The position numbers and the translations under genes are program-made. Positions 1-8,314 of a stretch of 40,094 bases of DNA are shown here, in pieces. The notes below the pieces were generated by a model. That model searched no databases. It saw only the letters and a list, made by a program, of their open reading frames with translations, and was not told the origin of the DNA. The stretch is taken from contig JBFMCN010000057.1 in assembly GCA_040754475.1 (NCBI GenBank), forward strand, positions 1 through 40,094, in the 5' to 3' direction. The DNA is from JAJPHY01 sp040754475. GTDB lineage: Bacteria > Actinomycetota > UBA4738 > HRBIN12. Numbering within the stretch: the first letter of the stretch is position 1; every line of letters starts with the position of its first letter.

Positions 1-2
1 CG

Positions 3-104
3 GTCTCAAAGAGGGCCTCGACGCTGGTCGCCGGACGTGTCAGCTTCCTGCAGCGCTACACGAAGGTAGTGGAGACCGGCACCGCCAGCCCTCCGACGCT
101 TTGA
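3..104 (+). CDS. C-terminal end of a protein, possibly MurJ (partial)
   Basis: An open frame enters from the left edge and ends at TGA 102-104, giving about 33 residues with a basic C-terminus (ending VVETGTASPPTL). There is no recognisable domain in so short a piece. The guess of MurJ (lipid II flippase) rests only on position: in Actinomycetota murJ lies directly before the pseudokinase/sigM genes found next, and in Mycobacterium the two are one polypeptide. The other two forward frames also stay open for a while, so even the frame is uncertain. Confidence 0.3.
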   Translation, partial: VSKRASTLVAGRVSFLQRYTKVVETGTASPPTL

Positions 105-132
105 GCACAGCGGCACGGCGTTCGCCCCGGGC

Positions 133-138
133 TAGACT
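133..138 (+). promoter_or_regulatory. -10 element TAGACT, leaderless start of the pseudokinase gene
   Basis: TAGACT ends six bases before the GTG at 145, which places the transcription start on or next to the start codon. No Shine-Dalgarno sequence lies in between. No good -35 is visible. Confidence 0.45.
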
Positions 139-144
139 TCGGCG

Positions 145-1488
145 GTGAGGACCGAGCGGCCCACCGTGCTCGCCGGACGATACGTCCTGGACGAGGAACT
201 GGGACGAAGCGCGCTGGGCATCGCGTGGCGTGCCACCGACGCCGTCCTCGACCGCCAGGTGGTCGTGAAGCTCATCCAGCCCGCGCTCGCGCAGGATCCC
301 GAGTTCGCCGAGCGCCTCGCGAGCCGAACGCGCGCCGTCGCGCTCCTGGCCCACCCTGGGCTCGCACGCCTGCTGGATGTGGGGACGGACCAGGGAGTCA
401 CGTACCTCATTAGCGAGTACGTGGCCGGCCCGAGCGTGCGGGAGATGCTCGAGCAAAGCGGTCCGTGCCCACCGGTCGAGGCAGCGCGCATCGTCGCCTC
501 CGTCCTCGACACACTGGGCGAGGTAGACAGCGCGGGCCTGCTGCACTTGCCCCTCACCCCCGCGAACGTGTTCGTCTCGAACGACGGGGCCGTTCGGCTC
601 ACCGACGTCGCCGTCAGCGACACGGTCGATGCACAGACTGAGATCTGGTCCGCGGGCGCTCTCTTGTACGAACTCCTGACGGGGGAGCGTCCCTCGAAAG
701 AAGCCACGTCACCCCGCTCGATCCGGAAGGAAGTGCCGCGCGAGCTCGACGCGGCTGTTGGCAGGTCTCTCTCGTCAGACCCGCGCGACCGTTTCGACTC
801 GGCCCAGAGCTTCGCACGCACTCTACGCGCAATCGCCGACACCGGAGGCGGCACACTCGGGACCGCCGACAAACGCACGGTCGGAGCCGCCGCCCGACTG
901 CCGGCCGAAGCTCGCTCGGTATTCCGAACCTGGCTCGCTGTGCCGCTCGTCCTCGCGATCGTCACCGCGGTGGCCGTGGTGGTGGGGCTTTCGCTCGGGA
1001 AGCTCGAGATCGGCGGCCCCGTCGGCATCCGTCCGAAGCGTGAAGCTCCGCGCGCCACGATCGAGGCACGCGTGCTGCCCGCATCGGCCGAGGTCTTCGA
1101 CCCCCTTGGGGACGACCAGGAGAACGACTCGGGAGTTTCCCACGCGGACGACGGTGACCCGGCAACGGTCTGGAAGTCCGAGAACTACTTCGACGGACAG
1201 TTGCACAAGGCAGGAGTCGGGCTCCTGTTCGACCTCGGCGACTCGCGCAACGTGACCGGCTTTCGCCTCGAGACGCCCTATCCGGGGTTCGAGTTCAGCG
1301 TGGCGGTCGGGGACGACCCCACGGCACTGACCGCTCAGGCCGGCCCTACGATGATCGCCACCTCCGACGACCGCCGCGAGATCGGCCCTGTGACCGGCCG
1401 CTACGTCCTGCTGTGGTTCACGACGGTCGTGCAGGTGGACGACGGCCACCGAGTCGAGATCGCCGAGTTCTACGTGCTGGGGTCCTGA
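145..1488 (+). CDS. Membrane pseudokinase with extracellular discoidin-like domain
   Basis: The 447-residue protein starts with a Ser/Thr-kinase-like fold (about residues 8-230). The glycine loop is degraded (GRSALG, 20-25). The ATP-lysine is kept (K42). The catalytic loop reads HLPLTPAN (134-141) where active kinases have HRDxKxxN, so the catalytic Asp and Lys are gone; the DFG motif is DVA (154-156). A transmembrane segment follows (about 263-285), then an extracellular F5/8 type C (discoidin)-like sandwich to the end. This is the layout of the C-terminal half of mycobacterial MviN (Rv3910), where the pseudokinase binds FhaA and controls lipid II export; here it is a separate gene. The GTG start is set by a -10 box six bases upstream. 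Its stop overlaps the sigma factor ATG by one base. Peptidoglycan control is inferred from synteny and domains. Confidence 0.85.
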   Translation: MRTERPTVLAGRYVLDEELGRSALGIAWRATDAVLDRQVVVKLIQPALAQDPEFAERLASRTRAVALLAHPGLARLLDVGTDQGVTYLISEYVAGPSVREMLEQSGPCPPVEAARIVASVLDTLGEVDSAGLLHLPLTPANVFVSNDGAVRLTDVAVSDTVDAQTEIWSAGALLYELLTGERPSKEATSPRSIRKEVPRELDAAVGRSLSSDPRDRFDSAQSFARTLRAIADTGGGTLGTADKRTVGAAARLPAEARSVFRTWLAVPLVLAIVTAVAVVVGLSLGKLEIGGPVGIRPKREAPRATIEARVLPASAEVFDPLGDDQENDSGVSHADDGDPATVWKSENYFDGQLHKAGVGLLFDLGDSRNVTGFRLETPYPGFEFSVAVGDDPTALTAQAGPTMIATSDDRREIGPVTGRYVLLWFTTVVQVDDGHRVEIAEFYVLGS

Positions 1489-2081
1489 TGCCCCTCGAGG
1501 AGCGCGACGAGGACCTGGTCCGCCGCTCCGCCAACGGAGACCGCTCCGCGTTTGGTGTCCTCGTCGAAAGGCACGAGCGACGCGTGTTCAACCTGGCGCT
1601 CCGGATGACCGGCCGTGAGGAGGACGCCCGAGATGCCACTCAGGAAGTCTTCCTCGCCGCGCTTCGGAAGCTCTCGACGTTTCGAGGCGAGGCGGCGTTC
1701 ACGACTTGGCTCCACCGGGTCACGGTGAACGCGTGCTACGACCTTCTGCGCAAGCGCCAGCGCGCGCCGCTCCTGGATCGCTTGCCCGACCACGAACCCG
1801 AGCCGCCCACCTCGCCAGACCCCGCAGAGCTCACGGACCTGTCGATCGACGTTCAGCGTGCGCTACTTCACGTACCCGAGGACTACCGTGTCGTGATGAT
1901 CCTTCACGACGTCCGGGACCTCCCCTACGACGAAGTCGCCCAGGTGGTCGGCGTCCCGGTGGGAACGGTGAAATCGCGCTTGCACCGCGGTCGCGTCGCG
2001 CTCGCCCGCGCGCTCGGTGATGCGCTCCCGCGGGAACGCCCCGAGCGTCCCGCACCGTCAGACGAGGCGAAGTCCCGATGA
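1488..2081 (+). CDS. sigM: ECF RNA polymerase sigma factor, SigM-like
   Basis: This 197-residue protein has sigma region 2 (DATQEVFLAALRKL, then the TFRGEAAFTTWLHRV segment) and a C-terminal region 4 helix-turn-helix (YDEVAQVVGVPVGTVKSRLH). These are the two domains of ECF sigma factors, with no region 1 or 3. The ATG at 1488 overlaps the TGA of the pseudokinase by one base (TGATG), so the genes are probably translationally coupled; an upstream GTG in frame at 1413 would add an unlike, arginine-rich stretch. The anti-sigma gene overlaps the 3' end by four bases. The orthology to SigM rests on the position between the MurJ-associated pseudokinase and trxBA. Target promoters cannot be read from the window. 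Confidence 0.92.
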   Translation: MPLEERDEDLVRRSANGDRSAFGVLVERHERRVFNLALRMTGREEDARDATQEVFLAALRKLSTFRGEAAFTTWLHRVTVNACYDLLRKRQRAPLLDRLPDHEPEPPTSPDPAELTDLSIDVQRALLHVPEDYRVVMILHDVRDLPYDEVAQVVGVPVGTVKSRLHRGRVALARALGDALPRERPERPAPSDEAKSR

Positions 2082-2857
2082 CACATCCAGAGGAACTGCT
2101 GGCCGGCTACGTCGACGGCACGCTCACCGAGGACGAGCGCACCGTCGTCGACACGCACCTCAAGAGCTGCGAGACGTGCCGCGGGGAGGTAGTTCTGGCC
2201 ACAGGGGCGGTGGCTGCCCTCGCGGAGCTCCGGGACGAGCCGGTCCCGTTCGGGGTCACTGGCCCGGCAATAGCCGATTTCGAGCGTCGCGCGGCCCGTG
2301 CCCGCACCCCCTGGTGGCGAGCCAGGGTGCACTGGGTGGCCGGCCTGGCCGCGGCGGCGGCCGCCATCGCACTGCTGGCCGTCGCCCTCCCACACGTCGG
2401 CAGAGAGGCAGGGGACGAGAGGGCCGGCCAGGGCCGCCTTGCCGCCCAACCGACGACCATCGCGGAGGGAGGCGCCCCCGGGGAGTTCGCCGCCCCCGTC
2501 CCGCTCGAGGTGCAGGACGTCGATTACGGAGACGCAGTGAAGCTCCAGGCACTCGCCGAGGAGACGGCCGCCCTGCGTGGACAGGATCTCAGCGCCCCAG
2601 TGCCCTCTCCGACGACGTCGAACAAGGCGGCAACCGCCGAGACAGCCATGAGCTGCGTCGCCGAAGCGGCGGGGGACGGCCTCACCGCCAATGACACGCT
2701 CGTTCGGCTGATCCAGGCGAAGTTCGGAGGCAAGCCCGCATACCTCGGCGTCTACCTCGAGAGCCCGGGTCCGGACGAGGCTCCGGACCAGGTCGTCATC
2801 TGGGTCGCTTCAAAGCGCGCGTGCAGCCTCCTCTCGTTCTCCAGCAAGGCCATCTGA
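2078..2857 (+). CDS. Membrane anti-sigma factor with zinc-finger (ZAS) domain
   Basis: The 259-residue product has an N-terminal anti-sigma zinc motif H27-x3-C31-x2-C34, a single transmembrane helix (about 87-106) and an extracytoplasmic part of about 150 residues rich in Ala, Glu and Pro that ends near a CSLLSF motif. This is the usual design of anti-sigma factors that hold an ECF sigma factor at the membrane until a signal releases it. ATGA overlap with the sigma gene (2078-2081) supports a cognate pair. The HxxxCxxC arrangement is often redox-sensitive in this family (for example RsrA); whether it is here is not shown by the sequence. Confidence 0.88.
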   Translation: MTHPEELLAGYVDGTLTEDERTVVDTHLKSCETCRGEVVLATGAVAALAELRDEPVPFGVTGPAIADFERRAARARTPWWRARVHWVAGLAAAAAAIALLAVALPHVGREAGDERAGQGRLAAQPTTIAEGGAPGEFAAPVPLEVQDVDYGDAVKLQALAEETAALRGQDLSAPVPSPTTSNKAATAETAMSCVAEAAGDGLTANDTLVRLIQAKFGGKPAYLGVYLESPGPDEAPDQVVIWVASKRACSLLSFSSKAI

Positions 2858-2872
2858 GCGCCTCGAGCGGTC

Positions 2873-2902
2873 TTGGATGATTCGAGCGAACACTCGTAGA
2901 GT
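2873..2902 (+). promoter_or_regulatory. Promoter of the MerR gene with an internal dyad
   Basis: TTGGAT (2873-2878) and TAGAGT (2897-2902) are separated by 18 bases. The spacer holds CGAG (2883-2886) and CTCG (2893-2896), an inverted repeat with a 6-base gap, and the heptamer TCGAGCG occurs at 2863-2869 and again at 2882-2888. MerR proteins bind dyads inside a long -35/-10 spacer, so this is a candidate autoregulatory operator. The GTG at 2911 lies eight bases after the -10. Confidence 0.5.
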
Positions 2903-2910
2903 TGTCGGTC

Positions 2911-3681
2911 GTGAGGTATCGGGTCGAGCAGCTCGCCGCCGCATGCGATGTCTCGGTCGACACCGTCCGCTACTACCAGTCGCGGGGTCTGCTTCCGACA
3001 CCAGACCGCGAGGGACGGGTGGCTTGGTACGGGCCGGAGCACGCCATGCGGATCCGCGAGGTCCGCGCGCTCCAGCGCAAGGGCCTCACGCTCGCTGCAA
3101 TCAAGCGATTCGTGGACGGGGAGCTCGGTCCGGCAGACGCCGACCTCGCGGCAGCGGTCGCAACGGCCCGCGGAGAGGGACCGGAGGAGGAGCTGCTCAC
3201 GCTGGAGCAGTTCGCGCGGCGGAGCGGCGTGCCCGCCTCTCTGATCCAGGCGGTCGAAAGGGAGGGCGTACGCCTGGGTCGACGCCTTGACGGCGAGGAC
3301 AGGTACACGAGCGCCGACATCGAGATGGTCCGCGCGGCTCTCAAACTGCTCGAGTTCGGACTGCCGCTCGGCGAGCTGCTGTCCCTTGCTCGCGACACCC
3401 ACGCGGCGATGCTCGCCGTCGCCGAGCGGGCAGTGGAGTTGTTCGACGAGCACGTCCGCAAACCCATCCGCGACAGCGCCGACTCCGACGAGGGCGCTGC
3501 GGCACAGCTAGTCGAGGCATTCCGAACGCTACTCGCTGCGGTGACCAACCTCGTGGCGGGTCACTTCCGCTGGGTTCTACTCAGCATCGCTGAGGATCAC
3601 ATCGAGCGGGTCGGGGGCGCTGCGGAGCTTCGGGCCGCCCACGCCGAATCGCGTCGAACGGACGGAACGTGGCGGCAGTAG
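2911..3681 (+). CDS. MerR-family transcriptional regulator with two HTH domains
   Basis: The protein (256 residues from GTG 2911) opens with a typical MerR helix-turn-helix: RVEQLAAACDVSVDTVRYYQ, then GLL and a wing. A second MerR-like HTH follows at about residues 90-160 (TLEQFARRSGVPASLI, then RYTSADIEMVRAALKLLEFG). The C-terminal quarter is helical and has no cysteine cluster, so it is not a classic metal sensor. GTG 2911 is preferred over TTG 2902 because TTG lies within the -10 TAGAGT. It lies 13 bp upstream of menG, in the same direction, at the head of the menaquinone block. A role in controlling men genes is inferred from position only; the ligand is unknown. Confidence 0.85.
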   Translation: MRYRVEQLAAACDVSVDTVRYYQSRGLLPTPDREGRVAWYGPEHAMRIREVRALQRKGLTLAAIKRFVDGELGPADADLAAAVATARGEGPEEELLTLEQFARRSGVPASLIQAVEREGVRLGRRLDGEDRYTSADIEMVRAALKLLEFGLPLGELLSLARDTHAAMLAVAERAVELFDEHVRKPIRDSADSDEGAAAQLVEAFRTLLAAVTNLVAGHFRWVLLSIAEDHIERVGGAAELRAAHAESRRTDGTWRQ

Positions 3682-3694
3682 GGCAAGCGCCCCG

Positions 3695-4378
3695 GTGAGC
3701 GACCTCCCACAAGGCGAGGAGAAGGCCCGCCGCGTGCGTGCCATGTTCAGCGCGATCGCGGGTCGATACGACCTGGTGAATCGAGTAATGACCCTCGGCC
3801 TCGACGTCGTGTGGCGGCGTCGCGCTGTCCACGAACTGCGTCTTCCAAGGGGGGCCCTGGTCGTCGACCTCGCGTGTGGAACCGGTGACCTCTGCAAAGA
3901 ACTACGCCGCAGTCACTACCGCCCGATCGGTTTCGACTTCTCGCTGGGAATGCTCACCGCGGCAACGACGGACGCGCCGCTCGTGGCCGCCGACGTCCTC
4001 CGGCTCCCGCTCCGCGACGCCTCCGCCGGGGGGGCAACGTGCGGTTTCGCCCTCCGCAACGTCGTGGATCTCGGTGCCTTCTTCGCCGAGATCGCCCGCG
4101 TGGTTCGCCCCTTCGGCCGGATAGCCCTGCTCGAGACCTCTCAGCCTACGAGGCCGATCACGCAAGCCGTTCACAGCTTCTACTTCACCCGCGTCGTCCC
4201 GCTGATCGGAACGCTCCTCTCAGATCGCGAGGCCTATCGATACCTACCGAAGTCGGCGGCCTACCTGCCCCCCGTGGCCGAGATGCTGTCCATGCTTCGA
4301 AGGGCCGGGTTCCGGGACCTCAGGCGGTTCCAGCTGTCAGGGGGCGCGGCGCAACTGCTCCTGGGAACACGCGCGTGA
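3695..4378 (+). CDS. menG: Demethylmenaquinone methyltransferase (MenG/UbiE)
   Basis: This SAM-dependent methyltransferase catalyses the last step of menaquinone synthesis, C-methylation of demethylmenaquinone. The 227-residue product has the UbiE family signature near the N-terminus (FSAIAGRYDLVNRVMTLGLD, then WRRRA), the SAM motif I VVDLACGTGDL, and the later ALLETSQP and FYFTRVVPLIG segments typical of the family. Length is normal. GTG 3695 is the start that fits; the Shine-Dalgarno is weak, so it may be read with the MerR message. Its TGA overlaps the menF GTG by four bases (GTGA). In an organism with a complete men set, menaquinone rather than ubiquinone is the substrate. Confidence 0.93.
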   Translation: MSDLPQGEEKARRVRAMFSAIAGRYDLVNRVMTLGLDVVWRRRAVHELRLPRGALVVDLACGTGDLCKELRRSHYRPIGFDFSLGMLTAATTDAPLVAADVLRLPLRDASAGGATCGFALRNVVDLGAFFAEIARVVRPFGRIALLETSQPTRPITQAVHSFYFTRVVPLIGTLLSDREAYRYLPKSAAYLPPVAEMLSMLRRAGFRDLRRFQLSGGAAQLLLGTRA

Positions 4379-5646
4379 GCGACCGGCCCTTCCGTGCAGG
4401 GGGCAAGCGCCTGGGTCCCGCGTTCGACCTGCTCGCCGCCTACCAGCCCGGCGGCTTCTTCTTCGAGCGAGCAGGCACCGGTGTCTCCGGTACAGGCGTG
4501 ACGCAACTGGTGCGGTCCGAGGGTGGCCCCGACAGGATCGAACGGCTGGCGAGGGCGGCGAACGCGGCCCTGGCCGGGATCCGTCTCGACACGGCGGGAG
4601 TGACCCCCGTCGTCGTGGGTGCGATCCCCTTCGACGAGCGCCGTCCGGCCGAGCTCTTCGTTCCGGCGCGCGTGATGAGCAGGACGAGAACCGGCGAGAC
4701 GTGGCAGGTGGACGTATGGCCCGACGGGCTGGCACCCGCGGACGTCGACCGAAGCCGCTGGACCGGCCGAGCCGTACCACACGAGCCCTTCAGCGAGATC
4801 CAGCTCCGATCCGACCCCGAACCGGTCGACTACCGGGAAGCCGTAGTCGAAGCGACCCGACGCATCGAGGCGGGCGAGTTCCGCAAAGTGGTACTTGCAC
4901 GGACGATAGTGGTCGACGCGGGACGCGCTCTCGATCCCAAGCAGCTGCTGTGGCGCCTGCGTGCGGTCGACCCGGACTGCTACACGTTCGCCGCTCCCGA
5001 GCTCGGCCTCCCCGACATCGCCGACACCGCCGGCGTCCTGGTTGGCGCAACGCCGGAGCTCCTGGTGGCCAAGTCCCGCAACGACGTCAGAGCCACGCCG
5101 CTCGCCGGCTCGGCCCCGCGATTCAGCGATCCGGCCGAGGACCGAGCCTCTGCCCGACGGTTGTTCGAGTCGACCAAGGAGCGCGAAGAGCACGCCCTCG
5201 TCTCGGAGCACGTGGCAGCCACCCTCGGCCATCTGTGCGACGAGCTCGAATACCCGAAGGAGCCCGAGCTGATCGGGACGGCGAATGTCTGGCACCTGGC
5301 CACGCCCTTCCGCGGGCGACCCAGACCGTCCGTTGCGAGCGTGCTGGACATCGTCGCCGCTCTGCACCCGACCCCGGCCGTGTGCGGAACGCCTCGCGAC
5401 GCCGCCCGCAGAGCGCTCGAGGACCTCGAGCCCGTCGACCGCGGCTGCTATGCGGGCCCGGTCGGCTGGGTCGCCGCGAACGGCGACGGGGAGTGGGCCA
5501 TCGCTCTCCGATGCGCCGAGATCACAGGCGCGACCGCCCGGCTGTTCGCCGGCGCAGGAATCGTCAGGGACTCGGTCCCCGAGCTCGAGCTCGACGAGAC
5601 GGAGCGCAAGTTCCGCGCGCTCCTGGATTCGCTCCGCTGGGGCTAG
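4375..5646 (+). CDS. menF: Isochorismate synthase MenF
   Basis: It converts chorismate to isochorismate, the entry to menaquinone synthesis. The 423-residue protein belongs to the chorismate-utilising family: GTANVWHLATPF, HPTPAVCGTP, CYAGPVGW, and the C-terminal FAGAGIV and SVPELELDETERKF motifs that bind Mg2+ and substrate. The GTG start at 4375 overlaps the menG stop; the frame is open further upstream, but that part lies wholly inside menG and looks like its shadow. MenF rather than anthranilate or salicylate synthase is chosen from the isochorismate-type motifs and the neighbours menG and menD. It converges with menD across a 45 bp gap with no clear terminator. Confidence 0.92.
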   Translation: MSDRPFRAGGKRLGPAFDLLAAYQPGGFFFERAGTGVSGTGVTQLVRSEGGPDRIERLARAANAALAGIRLDTAGVTPVVVGAIPFDERRPAELFVPARVMSRTRTGETWQVDVWPDGLAPADVDRSRWTGRAVPHEPFSEIQLRSDPEPVDYREAVVEATRRIEAGEFRKVVLARTIVVDAGRALDPKQLLWRLRAVDPDCYTFAAPELGLPDIADTAGVLVGATPELLVAKSRNDVRATPLAGSAPRFSDPAEDRASARRLFESTKEREEHALVSEHVAATLGHLCDELEYPKEPELIGTANVWHLATPFRGRPRPSVASVLDIVAALHPTPAVCGTPRDAARRALEDLEPVDRGCYAGPVGWVAANGDGEWAIALRCAEITGATARLFAGAGIVRDSVPELELDETERKFRALLDSLRWG

Positions 5647-5691
5647 CCGGCCGGCGCGACCCCCGAACGGCACGCCGTCCCGGCTCGACCC

Positions 5692-7419
5692 TCAGCCGTG
5701 GGCCAGCGCGACGGCGACAGCCCTCTGTACCTGTCGGTGGCGGAAGGCATTCCGCTCGCGGTCCGAGGTCACCTCGATTATCCAGACGCCGCCAGCCGTC
5801 GAGGCACCCTCCACGGCGGGAGCGAGGTCGGAGGCCCGCTCGACCTGAGCGTGACCGGCGTTCGCAGCCGCCGCGAGCCTCCCAAGGTCGAGACCGTGTG
5901 GCGTCGCGAACAGCCGTTCAAACTCGGGCAGCTCCCGTTGGGGGAGAAGCGAGAAGATCCCACCACCATCGTTGTTGACGACTGCGAAGACCGCTTGGTA
6001 GCCGCGCTGCGCGCTCCAAAGCAGAGAGCCTGCATCGTGCAGTAGCGTCAGGTCCCCGCAGAGTGCGAACGTGGGTGCGCCGGAGGTGGCCACACCCAGG
6101 ACCGTCGATACGAATCCGTCGATCCCGCTCGCGCCGCGGTTGGCCAGCACCCGGACCCCTCCCCTCGGCAGCATGTAGGTGTCGAGGTCCCGAACAGGCA
6201 AGGACGAGCCGACCACGAGCACCGACTCCTCCGGCAGTGCCGCCGCCAGGTCCCGCGCGATCCGACCTCCAAACGGCTCGTCCCACGAATCGAGCAGTGT
6301 GCATGCCGCCGCCCGCGCGGCGGCATCCGCCTCTTGCCATCCTTGCCACCAACCCGTCCCGGCGCGCGCTTCGATACCTTCGCCGACCGCCACCGCCGTC
6401 GCCGAGGCGTCCGCGACGACTCGAAGCTCGGCGCGACGGTTCGGATCGCCCACGACGTCGTCGGGGTCGACGATGAACAACCGCCTCGCCTTTGCTGCCA
6501 GTGTCAGCGCGGCGCGGGACGTCGGTGCCGCGCCGAACTGGAGAAGCACGTCCGGAACGTGAGCAGAAGCGAAGCACTCATCGGCCAGAAGGAGCTGCCC
6601 CACCGACAGCGCGCCCGGCACCCGAAGTCCCGAGTGTGGCTCCGAGATCAGCGGCCAGCCGATCCGGTCGGCGAGCCACGCGACCGGGGGAGCCGCCACG
6701 CGAAGGCCTCCCGCGTACACAAGACCCCGTTCGATACCGCGGACCGCTTGTTGCAGGGCACTCACCTGTTCCTCGGTGGGCGGGGGCCCCGGTGGTACCT
6801 CCATCCGCTCGAACGTCCTTGCCACGCAGGGGAACTCGAATCCCGCTCCGGTCGGGACGAGCGGCTCCCGGAAGGGGAGGTTGACGTGGACGGGGCCGGG
6901 TGTGCAGGCGCGCCGGTAGGCCTCCGAAGCGACCTCGACCCATCCGGCCGCGCCCTCCCGCGAAGGGACCGGAGCGTCGACGAACCACCGGACGAACCGC
7001 CCATACAGGTCCAGCTGGTCGATCGTCTGGTTGGCGCCGACACCCCGCAGCTCAGGTGGGCGGTCGGCCGTCAGCACGATCAGGGGCACCCTGGAAGCGG
7101 AGGCCTCCACGATCGCAGGGAACAGGTTCGCCGCTGCCGTTCCGCTCGTGCAGGCGACGGCCACAGGCATCCCCGTCGCCTTCGCCACGCCGGCAGCGAA
7201 GAAGGCCGACGACCGCTCGTCGAGGTGGACGTGGACGCGCACGTGCGGATCGCGCGCCAGCGCGAGAGCGATCGGCGTCGAGCGCGAGCCAGGGGAGACG
7301 CACGCGTGCTCCATCCCGAGCGCAACAAGAGCGTCGACCAGAAGGCTCATGCACGCGAGAGCGACGTCGCCCTCGCACGCAGCTGCGCCCTCGCTCCTGG
7401 TCTGTGTGTCGCCGCTCAT
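5692..7419 (-). CDS. menD: SEPHCHC synthase MenD (ThDP-dependent)
   Basis: MenD condenses isochorismate with 2-oxoglutarate to give 2-succinyl-5-enolpyruvyl-6-hydroxy-3-cyclohexene-1-carboxylate. The 575-residue protein has the N-terminal Pyr domain (CVSPGSRSTPIALAL; HLDERSSAFFAAGVAKATG with the ThDP-activating Glu; CTSGTAAANLFPAIVEA; GANQTIDQ) and the C-terminal PP domain (NRGASGIDGFVSTVLG; CGDLTLLHDAGSL; NNDGGGIFSLLP), all diagnostic of MenD. The ATG at 7419 overlaps the TGA of menA by four bases, which fixes the start. Third gene of the reverse operon menB-menA-menD. Confidence 0.95.
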   Translation of the reverse strand: MSGDTQTRSEGAAACEGDVALACMSLLVDALVALGMEHACVSPGSRSTPIALALARDPHVRVHVHLDERSSAFFAAGVAKATGMPVAVACTSGTAAANLFPAIVEASASRVPLIVLTADRPPELRGVGANQTIDQLDLYGRFVRWFVDAPVPSREGAAGWVEVASEAYRRACTPGPVHVNLPFREPLVPTGAGFEFPCVARTFERMEVPPGPPPTEEQVSALQQAVRGIERGLVYAGGLRVAAPPVAWLADRIGWPLISEPHSGLRVPGALSVGQLLLADECFASAHVPDVLLQFGAAPTSRAALTLAAKARRLFIVDPDDVVGDPNRRAELRVVADASATAVAVGEGIEARAGTGWWQGWQEADAAARAAACTLLDSWDEPFGGRIARDLAAALPEESVLVVGSSLPVRDLDTYMLPRGGVRVLANRGASGIDGFVSTVLGVATSGAPTFALCGDLTLLHDAGSLLWSAQRGYQAVFAVVNNDGGGIFSLLPQRELPEFERLFATPHGLDLGRLAAAANAGHAQVERASDLAPAVEGASTAGGVWIIEVTSDRERNAFRHRQVQRAVAVALAHG

Positions 7420-8309
7420 GCGCGGGTCACCTCCGCCACCCAAAGGCCGCACGAGAGCAAGACGCCGAAGGCCACCACGAGACCAGCGGTCTCGACGAGC
7501 ACCGGGATCAGCTCACGCCCCTCGGCTTTCCGAACCGCCGCCATCGCTCGAAGCGCGAGCGGCAACGAGACGAGCGCGAGCAACGACCAGGCGGGCGTCC
7601 CGTACCGCTCGTCGAACAGGCCCACCACGACCCCAACCGCAACTGTCACGAACGCGGCCACGACTTCGGCCCGATAGAGGACGCGAGCTCCCCGGTCGCC
7701 CAACCGAACAGCGAGCGTCCGCTTTCCCGCGGCCTCGTCGGTCGGTATGTCCCGAAGGTTGTTCGCCTCGAGGATCGCAACGATCAAGAACCCCATCGCG
7801 GCCGATGCCCACCATGCCGCGGCAGTCACCGTTTCCGCCTGCACGTACGCCGTACCGGCCGTTGCGACGAGCCCGAAGAACACGAACACCATGACCTCGC
7901 TCACTCCAAGCCCCGCATAAGGCCTAGGTCCCCCTGAGTACAGCCACAGGGCGCCGATCGCCGCAGCGCCGACCGGTATCAACCAGAGTGACGTGGCGAT
8001 CGCGAGGGCGAGGCCGGCCACGCCCGCGACGCCGGTCGAGATCAATCCGGCAGCCAGCACGGCTCTCGGCGACGCACGGCCCGACGACGTCAGGCGTGGC
8101 GGCCCCAACCGGCGCTCGGTATCCACACCACGCACGCCGTCGTGGAAGTCGTTCGCGAAGTTCACTCCCACCTGCAGACCCAAGCCCACGACGAACGCTG
8201 CGACCGTTCGCCACGGCACGGCGTGCCCGGCCGCCGCCGTCCCGACCACAACCGGCATCACGCTCGCGGGCAGTGTCCTCGGACGTGCACCCTCAACCCA
8301 GGCGGACAT
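7416..8309 (-). CDS. menA: 1,4-dihydroxy-2-naphthoate polyprenyltransferase MenA
   Basis: This integral membrane enzyme (297 residues) attaches the polyprenyl chain to 1,4-dihydroxy-2-naphthoate. It belongs to the UbiA superfamily. The first aspartate-rich motif is NFANDFHDGVRGVD; the second is NNLRDIPTDEAAGKRTLAVRLG. About eight or nine hydrophobic helices fill the rest. The ATG at 8309 lies five bases after the menB stop; the frame is open further upstream but is then antisense-like and arginine-rich. Its TGA overlaps the menD ATG. Confidence 0.94.
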   Translation of the reverse strand: MSAWVEGARPRTLPASVMPVVVGTAAAGHAVPWRTVAAFVVGLGLQVGVNFANDFHDGVRGVDTERRLGPPRLTSSGRASPRAVLAAGLISTGVAGVAGLALAIATSLWLIPVGAAAIGALWLYSGGPRPYAGLGVSEVMVFVFFGLVATAGTAYVQAETVTAAAWWASAAMGFLIVAILEANNLRDIPTDEAAGKRTLAVRLGDRGARVLYRAEVVAAFVTVAVGVVVGLFDERYGTPAWSLLALVSLPLALRAMAAVRKAEGRELIPVLVETAGLVVAFGVLLSCGLWVAEVTRA

Positions 8310-8314
8310 CCGGC

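Noticed and set aside
4261..5673. Reverse frame of 470 codons opposite menF.
   Set aside because: menF carries all family motifs; the reverse frame has none.
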